DNA of 56,624 bases from Clostridiales bacterium. GTDB taxonomy: Bacteria; Bacillota; Clostridia; Oscillospirales; Oscillospiraceae. The stretch lies in NCBI GenBank assembly GCA_022774865.1, contig JALFLH010000001.1, positions 1 through 56,624 of the forward strand, given 5' to 3'. The notes beneath the pieces were generated by a model. It saw only the letters and a list, made by a program, of their open reading frames with translations, searched no databases and was not told the DNA's origin. Made by a program: the position numbers and the translations under genes. This document shows, in pieces, positions 53,016 through 56,624 of this stretch (positions are counted from its first letter, which is position 1; each line of letters opens with the position of its first letter).

Positions 53016-53501
53016 TTAATCCTTATAAAGCAAAAATGCCATTACTGCGATCGTCAATATGATCAATAGGATTTTTACTACAATAGCTGTTTTAATCTTT
53101 CCCTTTTCTCGGATAGACTCACCCAAGGAGATAATCCACAAGCCAATAATACCAACAAGAGCAAGAGCAAAAACTCCGCCGACAGCATCCATAATCATCG
53201 AAACATATTTTCCCTTAAGGAGATATTTGTTCATCTCCATCAACCATTGGTACATAATCAGGTATAACGGCAGAACAGACAATGCACTAGTAAGCTGATA
53301 TACTTTTCCAGTAACGCCTTTTTCTCCGTTATGAATAGCGACGGAAATAAGAATAATAACTGCCCACAAAACAACTGAAATAATTACAAAATGTTTCAGA
53401 ACAAAAGTGATCACAGTGGCAACTGCTGCCCCACCGATCACAAGTCCAGCCAGTACAATCAAAGCAATAAACGTAAATGGAATAAAAAAAATAAAAACCA
53501 T
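53016..53501 (-). CDS. five-helix membrane protein of unknown function
   Basis: 161 residues. AGAGG about 7 bases before ATG 53501. Hydrophobic helices at about 3-24, 27-55, 72-92, 102-125 and 138-158 with short loops; GEKGVTGKVYQ and GESIREKGKIK are the polar turns. No family recognised. AT-rich codons unlike the chromosomal genes around it. Thirteen bases after the stop of the small upstream ORF, so probably co-transcribed. Confidence 0.65.
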   Translation of the reverse strand: MVFIFFIPFTFIALIVLAGLVIGGAAVATVITFVLKHFVIISVVLWAVIILISVAIHNGEKGVTGKVYQLTSALSVLPLYLIMYQWLMEMNKYLLKGKYVSMIMDAVGGVFALALVGIIGLWIISLGESIREKGKIKTAIVVKILLIILTIAVMAFLLYKD

Positions 53502-53514
53502 TATACATCCTCTT

Positions 53515-53676
53515 TTATACTCTATACTTTTTATACTTCTCTTCTTGGGTGGTTATTAACTGAATCAGATTCCGACGTTTAGGAAAAAGCATATCATACT
53601 TTTCGGCTGTCATTCGTAAAACGACTGCATATACAACAAAAGCATTTGTCATTCTATTGAAGTCAAAGAATATCAT
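53515..53676 (-). CDS. 53-residue protein upstream of the membrane protein
   Basis: Opens MIFFDFNRMTNAFVVYAVVL and ends with a charged tail, ITTQEEKYKKYRV; amphipathic with one hydrophobic stretch. No Shine-Dalgarno directly upstream. Its promoter probably starts in the tandem repeats (TTGCAA, 17 bases, TATATT). Function unknown. Confidence 0.45.
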   Translation of the reverse strand: MIFFDFNRMTNAFVVYAVVLRMTAEKYDMLFPKRRNLIQLITTQEEKYKKYRV

Positions 53677-53741
53677 ACATTTACTATAGACACTCTATTG
53701 CTTATTCCAACTTACTCCGATAAGCATTGATATTTATTATA

Positions 53742-53770
53742 AATATATCACAGAATTTAACATTTTGCAA
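53742..53770 (-). promoter_or_regulatory. outward promoter using the tandem repeat as -35
   Basis: On the minus strand TTGCAA (53770-53765, inside repeat unit 1), 17 bases, TATATT (53747-53742). Confidence 0.55.
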
Positions 53771-53811
53771 TAAAAAGTCGGCATTTTGCAATAAAAAGTC
53801 GGCATTTTCCG
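53761..53811. repeat. 21-bp tandem direct repeat, 2.4 copies
   Basis: Two identical 21-bp units at 53761-53781 and 53782-53802 (core TTTTGCAATAAAAAGTCGG) and a partial third. A further AAGTCGGCA copy lies at 53824-53832 on the helicase junction. Such repeated ends are a mark of IS21-type termini. Confidence 0.8.
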
Positions 53812-53844
53812 TTTCCACTTTATAAGTCGGCAAGGGGTTCCCTC

Positions 53845-54030
53845 ACCGTACATGATATGGGCGATAGCGTTGACCTGATGGGGCCGCAAGGTGATCTCAG
53901 GGTTCATACCCGAAAAGCGGATATGACTGCCGTCATACTCACGGGGCCGGATAGAATTAACGGTTTCGTTGAAGATGCTGCACAGCCGCCCAAAAGCAGG
54001 GCGGTTAGTAAAATGAGAATGTATTTCATA
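53845..54030 (-). pseudogene. fragment A of a Tn1549-type helicase/methylase protein
   Basis: The minus frame reads FTNRPAFGRLCSIFNETVNS, then IRPREYDGSHIRF and LRPHQVNAIAHIMYG, the conserved stretch just before the Walker A of the large Snf2-like helicase of Tn1549-type elements. It is cut after MYG, exactly where GNTLLAHVVGAGKT is expected, by the AT-rich insertion. No upstream part of the gene remains. Confidence 0.75.
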
Positions 54031-54115
54031 ATAGGATGTTCACGACCTTTTTCTTATATGCTTTGATTCTACCACCGCCAATTACCATTGGCAAGAGGTC
54101 GGATTTACTTTGTTT

Positions 54116-54619
54116 CTATCCAATATTGTATTCATCGTCGATCAGGCAGTACTCCCAGCCATATTGCTTGCAGAGTGCCAGATTTTGCTCATTCTCCCGA
54201 ATCAACTCCTGTGCATTCAGTCCGCTGTCATCCATACGGTTCTCAATGTCGCTGGCATGATTCTTGATATCTGCAAAGTGCGTTTCAATATATTGTCGGG
54301 ACATGACGAGACACACACAGCGGATTTCTTTCCGGTAGCCTTCGGTAAAGTCCTTTTCCCAATCAAAGGGGATGTAACAACCCTCCACAATGAGATTCTG
54401 TCCATTCTCCATGGCAGTCTTTACCATTTCCCGAACGATGGGCCAGAGGTAATCTGTCAGCTTATCATCATCCATGGGGGTCAGTTCCGTCTGGCCGCTG
54501 CGGATCAGACCCATTTTCAGATGGTCGACGGACAGATAGGGATAATGGTATTTCTCCAGCAAGCGCTGGGCAAGAAGTGTTTTCCCGGTATGGGATGCTC
54601 CGCCAATCAGGATAATCAC
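54116..54619 (-). CDS. P-loop small-molecule kinase-like protein (GTG start)
   Basis: 167 residues. GTG 54619 is the start: GGAG lies 8 bases upstream. Walker A GGASHTGKT near residue 6, LSVDHLKMGLIRSG, a lid-like EGCYIPFDWEKDF and C-terminal ENEQNLALCKQYGWEYCLID. Compact AAA_33/zeta-like nucleotide kinase fold. Could phosphorylate a nucleotide, sugar or an antibiotic; the AAC(6')-like neighbour upstream makes drug modification possible but this is inference. Confidence 0.75.
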   Translation of the reverse strand: MIILIGGASHTGKTLLAQRLLEKYHYPYLSVDHLKMGLIRSGQTELTPMDDDKLTDYLWPIVREMVKTAMENGQNLIVEGCYIPFDWEKDFTEGYRKEIRCVCLVMSRQYIETHFADIKNHASDIENRMDDSGLNAQELIRENEQNLALCKQYGWEYCLIDDEYNIG

Positions 54620-54631
54620 GAAATCAACTCC

Positions 54632-55066
54632 TTACAGCTTCTTTGTAAAGCAAATGATTCGGTTTGCTTCCTCGAATCCCACGCACAAGTGGAATTGAAG
54701 GCTTTGCGTATTGTCCAGTTCGCAGTCACTGGCAAACTCACAGCAGCCTTTGCTCTTGGCCCAGCTTTCACAGGCAGTCAAAAGTGCTTTGGCAACCCCC
54801 TGTTTGCGGTATCTATCCGCTACATAGATGCCCTCTAAGTAGCCAACCGGGGAAGAATCCGTTCCCTCAACATAATCGTGCCGCAACTGGCATTGGGCGA
54901 AACCAACGGCGGTTTCCTGGGCAAATGCCAGGAAAAAGGCTGCATCCGGCTTTGCGATCATATCCGCATACTCTGCGCGCATTTCCTCTACCGTATGGTT
55001 GGGCCAAAGCTGGCAGGCCAGTTCCGCCAGTATATCTAAATCCTTGATTACTGCTTTTCGAATCAT
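54632..55066 (-). CDS. aminoglycoside 6'-N-acetyltransferase-like GNAT protein
   Basis: 144 residues. Features of the AAC(6')-I group: an LWP near residue 21, GFAQCQLRHDYVEG, VGYLEGIYVADRYRKQGVA (acetyl-CoA pyrophosphate loop), and GCCEFASDCELDNTQS followed by GFEEANRIICFTKKL. These positions match the family closely. Start overlaps the upstream GNAT stop (ATGA). Expected to acetylate the 6'-amine of aminoglycosides; whether it gives resistance is not known from sequence. Confidence 0.78.
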   Translation of the reverse strand: MIRKAVIKDLDILAELACQLWPNHTVEEMRAEYADMIAKPDAAFFLAFAQETAVGFAQCQLRHDYVEGTDSSPVGYLEGIYVADRYRKQGVAKALLTACESWAKSKGCCEFASDCELDNTQSLQFHLCVGFEEANRIICFTKKL

Positions 55067-55521
55067 TTGCCGCGTTCCTTTCTCATCACGAAATTGGTGA
55101 GCAGTTCCCCTCTGCGTTCCACCTGCTGCTCTCTGACTACGGTGTATCCCCGTTTTTCAAAGAATGGTCTTGCCGTGATGGATGCGTGGGTGGTCAATTC
55201 TGTGGCTTTGTTGTTTTGCTCCAATGCGTCGCAAATCGCTGTCGCTACACCCCGGTGCTGATAATCTTTATGTACATAAAGCCTGTCCAGATAGCCGGTT
55301 ACATCCATGTCACCGAAGCCGACGATCTTACCGTCCATCTCCGCCACCACTGTATGGTGCGCCTGAAAAGATTTGTTCCACGCTTCCAAATTTACTTTGC
55401 CTGTTGCCCAGGCGTCAAGCTGCTTCCGGGTGTAGTCTTTGGCGTTCACCGCGTGCACGGTATCATAGAAAAGCTCGGTCAGTTCCGCAAAATCCGTTTT
55501 CACATATTTTCGGAGTATCAT
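55063..55521 (-). CDS. GNAT family N-acetyltransferase
   Basis: 152 residues. ATG 55521 (MILRKYVKTDFAEL) follows AGGTG; a GTG three codons earlier lacks a site. Fold marks are VVAEMDGKIVGFGDMD, DRLYVHKDYQHRGVATAIC (Q/RxxGxG/A loop) and ITARPFFEKRGY. Resembles the YafP/PhnO-like group acting on small molecules or protein N-termini; acceptor unknown. Coupled to the AAC(6')-like gene. Confidence 0.88.
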   Translation of the reverse strand: MILRKYVKTDFAELTELFYDTVHAVNAKDYTRKQLDAWATGKVNLEAWNKSFQAHHTVVAEMDGKIVGFGDMDVTGYLDRLYVHKDYQHRGVATAICDALEQNNKATELTTHASITARPFFEKRGYTVVREQQVERRGELLTNFVMRKERGK

Positions 55522-55526
55522 AACCT

Positions 55527-55688
55527 TCACCTACCGCTTGCCGGCAAATATAATTCTATGTACTCTTTCTGAAAATCAAAGGCCATAGGATGCTCATTTT
55601 TCATTCGCCTGCTTGTTTTTCTGCAATGTTCTTTTGCCAACTCTATGTCGTAGTAGATTGCCCGCTCTGCAAATAAGAAATTGTAGAC
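55527..55688 (-). pseudogene. orphan coding-like stretch without a start
   Basis: In frame with, and directly after, the stop of the HEXXH gene the minus strand reads on as FLFAERAIYYDIELAKEHCR and ends ...FDFQKEYIELYLPASGR at 55527, next to the GNAT start. Only an internal ATG with no ribosome site is available. It looks like the 3' end of a lost gene. Confidence 0.4.
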
Positions 55689-56450
55689 TTATAACCCTTC
55701 GTCTTTCAGCATTTTTTCCAATGTTGGGGCATCAAACGAAATGGTATCCATGCTATTCCAAAACAATGTTTCTATTTCTGACATAGAAACACCAAAAACG
55801 GAATGAACTGTTTCGTCGTATTCGCATCCATCATATTTATAAAAATCAAGATACCGTTCCATTCCGAATGTATCAATAAGGAACTTAGTAAACGCACCCG
55901 CAATCGGATAAGCAATAACGCATCCAGTATCAGCAAAAATGTTATTATGAAACAAGGCTTTTACTGAAATATCAGGATGTGTTGTCTTGTAATAGGATAC
56001 CCAGGTTTCGTTAGGCACGCCCCACCATAACCCATCAAATGACATTGCCAACCCCTCAACAACAAAGTCAGATTCAGGGAAATTTATCAGAAACGAGATT
56101 AGATGTGTGTCTTCATGGGAACCAATACATTTGATGTTCTCTGTATAAACAGCATAGATTTTGTTTCTTCCGCAGAGGGCAACTCCATTACAGGGTAAAT
56201 CCTCATTCCAAATCACACGACCTATCGCTATTAGAGAATCGGTAAAATAGTAGTCTATTCGTTCGGAGTAGACTACATTCAGAGTGCTACATATTTTGGA
56301 AAATGCGTTCTCCTGTGTTTCTGAAATCGTCTGGATTTCTTTTTCTGCCAAACTGCCTTTCTGATAATGAAACACATAGTGTTCTGTTGTGTATGTTTCG
56401 GTTTTGTCATATTCAAATCTTTCTTCATCAGTCATGTTTGCAGAACACAT
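55689..56450 (-). CDS. HEXXH-type putative zinc metallopeptidase, cytoplasmic
   Basis: 253 residues. GGAGGG 8 bases before ATG 56450. The zinc motif HEDTH is near residue 132, followed by VVEGLAMSFDG about 20 residues later, the Glu of which fits the third gluzincin ligand, as in peptidase MA-like families. No signal peptide or membrane helix. Rich in Tyr/Phe, AT-rich codons unlike the chromosomal core, consistent with transfer. Substrate unknown. Confidence 0.6.
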   Translation of the reverse strand: MCSANMTDEERFEYDKTETYTTEHYVFHYQKGSLAEKEIQTISETQENAFSKICSTLNVVYSERIDYYFTDSLIAIGRVIWNEDLPCNGVALCGRNKIYAVYTENIKCIGSHEDTHLISFLINFPESDFVVEGLAMSFDGLWWGVPNETWVSYYKTTHPDISVKALFHNNIFADTGCVIAYPIAGAFTKFLIDTFGMERYLDFYKYDGCEYDETVHSVFGVSMSEIETLFWNSMDTISFDAPTLEKMLKDEGL

Positions 56451-56510
56451 AGATACAACCCTCCATCCTCTTTCTAAATGGTAAATTTAATACTATTATT
56501 TAATTAAAAC

Positions 56511-56539
56511 TTCACAAATCAACCAGAATATGATATAAT
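56511..56539 (+). promoter_or_regulatory. promoter of the right-edge transposase
   Basis: TTCACA (56511-56516), 17 bases, TATAAT (56534-56539), 18 bases before the ATG. Confidence 0.65.
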
Positions 56540-56556
56540 AATCTGGGTGATACAAA

Positions 56557-56624
56557 ATGGGTAAAAAATACAAGTTTACGGAAGAACAACTGGAGGAAAT
56601 TACGGCAGCAAAGGCCAAGAATAA
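56557..56624 (+). CDS. start of an IS630-type transposase or its helix-turn-helix ORF, cut by window edge
   Basis: 22 complete codons: MGKKYKFTEEQLEEITAAKA then KN and open. The KYKFTEEQ...EI..A..KN opening matches the N-terminal helix-turn-helix part of IS630-family transposases of Clostridia. Only the first residues are visible, so the family call is tentative. Weak GGGTG ribosome site. Confidence 0.5.
   Translation, partial: MGKKYKFTEEQLEEITAAKAKN

Larger units (their letters stand above)
52829..53844 (-). mobile_element. AT-rich insertion splitting the helicase remnant
   Basis: About 1 kb between the two helicase fragments, much lower in GC than the rest of the window. Both junctions carry GACTTATAAA. 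It holds a 53-residue ORF, a 161-residue membrane protein and, at its promoter-proximal end, 21-bp tandem repeats with three copies of TGCCGACTT that resemble an IS21-family terminus. No transposase is left. I infer a decayed insertion, exact family uncertain. Confidence 0.5.

Noticed and set aside
53761..53811. Possible short CRISPR array
   Set aside because: The 21-bp units are directly adjacent with no spacers and no cas genes are near.
53910..54029. 41-codon minus ORF opening with a lipoprotein-like signal (ILILLTALLLGGC)
   Set aside because: No ribosome site, stops soon, and lies in another frame over helicase fragment A; the signal could be chance or a fusion point, but a gene is not supported.

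Overview
The window looks like chromosome of a Gram-positive, low-motility gut-type Clostridia, most like the Oscillospirales/Ruminococcaceae. Evidence: Shine-Dalgarno starts almost everywhere, sigma-A promoters with 16-18 base spacers, a T-box leader on alaS, RNase M5, a Bce-type antibiotic-sensing module, a fused AroE-AroK, and GC-rich coding sequence. Assignment is by gene content only; no search was run.

Layout. 1-2156 (minus): surface polysaccharide O-acetylation pair (SGNH hydrolase cut by the left edge, and MBOAT). 2305-8945 (minus): compact housekeeping run comEC-holA-rnmV-abcF-mrp. 9034-11947: alaS with a T-box leader. 11967-14011 (minus): truncated adenylate-forming-like protein and asnA. 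14397-17085 (plus): a four-gene radical-SAM peptide (RiPP) cluster with precursor, HPr-kinase-like protein, radical SAM/SPASM enzyme and PqqD-like carrier. 17108-25291 (plus): a leader peptide very rich in Phe and Tyr codons plus a terminator, followed by an eight-gene operon holding all seven shikimate steps and both the Phe and Tyr branches. 25294-30000 (minus): a very large FtsX-type permease with its ATPase, then GtrA. 30080-36709 (minus): ABC exporter, response regulator, membrane-sensing kinase, BceAB-like transporter and a small membrane protein. 36898-39861 (plus): TIM-barrel protein and Tex. 40110-43575 (minus): heterodimeric ABC exporter with one degenerate ATP site. 43724-43940: two tRNA-Ser genes. 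44106-48255: DUF975 protein, GT2 glycosyltransferase, BlaI/M56 signalling pair. 48389-50092: large uridine-kinase-like protein.

From about 50.1 kb to the right edge the sequence becomes accessory and partly decayed: a chimeric pseudogene, lipoproteins, pieces of a Tn1549-type helicase split by an AT-rich insertion with 21-bp tandem repeats, a KTR-domain protein, a P-loop kinase, an AAC(6')-like acetyltransferase with a second GNAT, a HEXXH protein, and the start of an IS630-type transposase.

The most interesting items are the RiPP cluster, with a perfect 14-bp terminator hairpin embedded in the first codons of its second gene, and directly after it the Phe/Tyr leader-peptide attenuator, a mode of control unusual for Firmicutes, in front of the aromatic operon.
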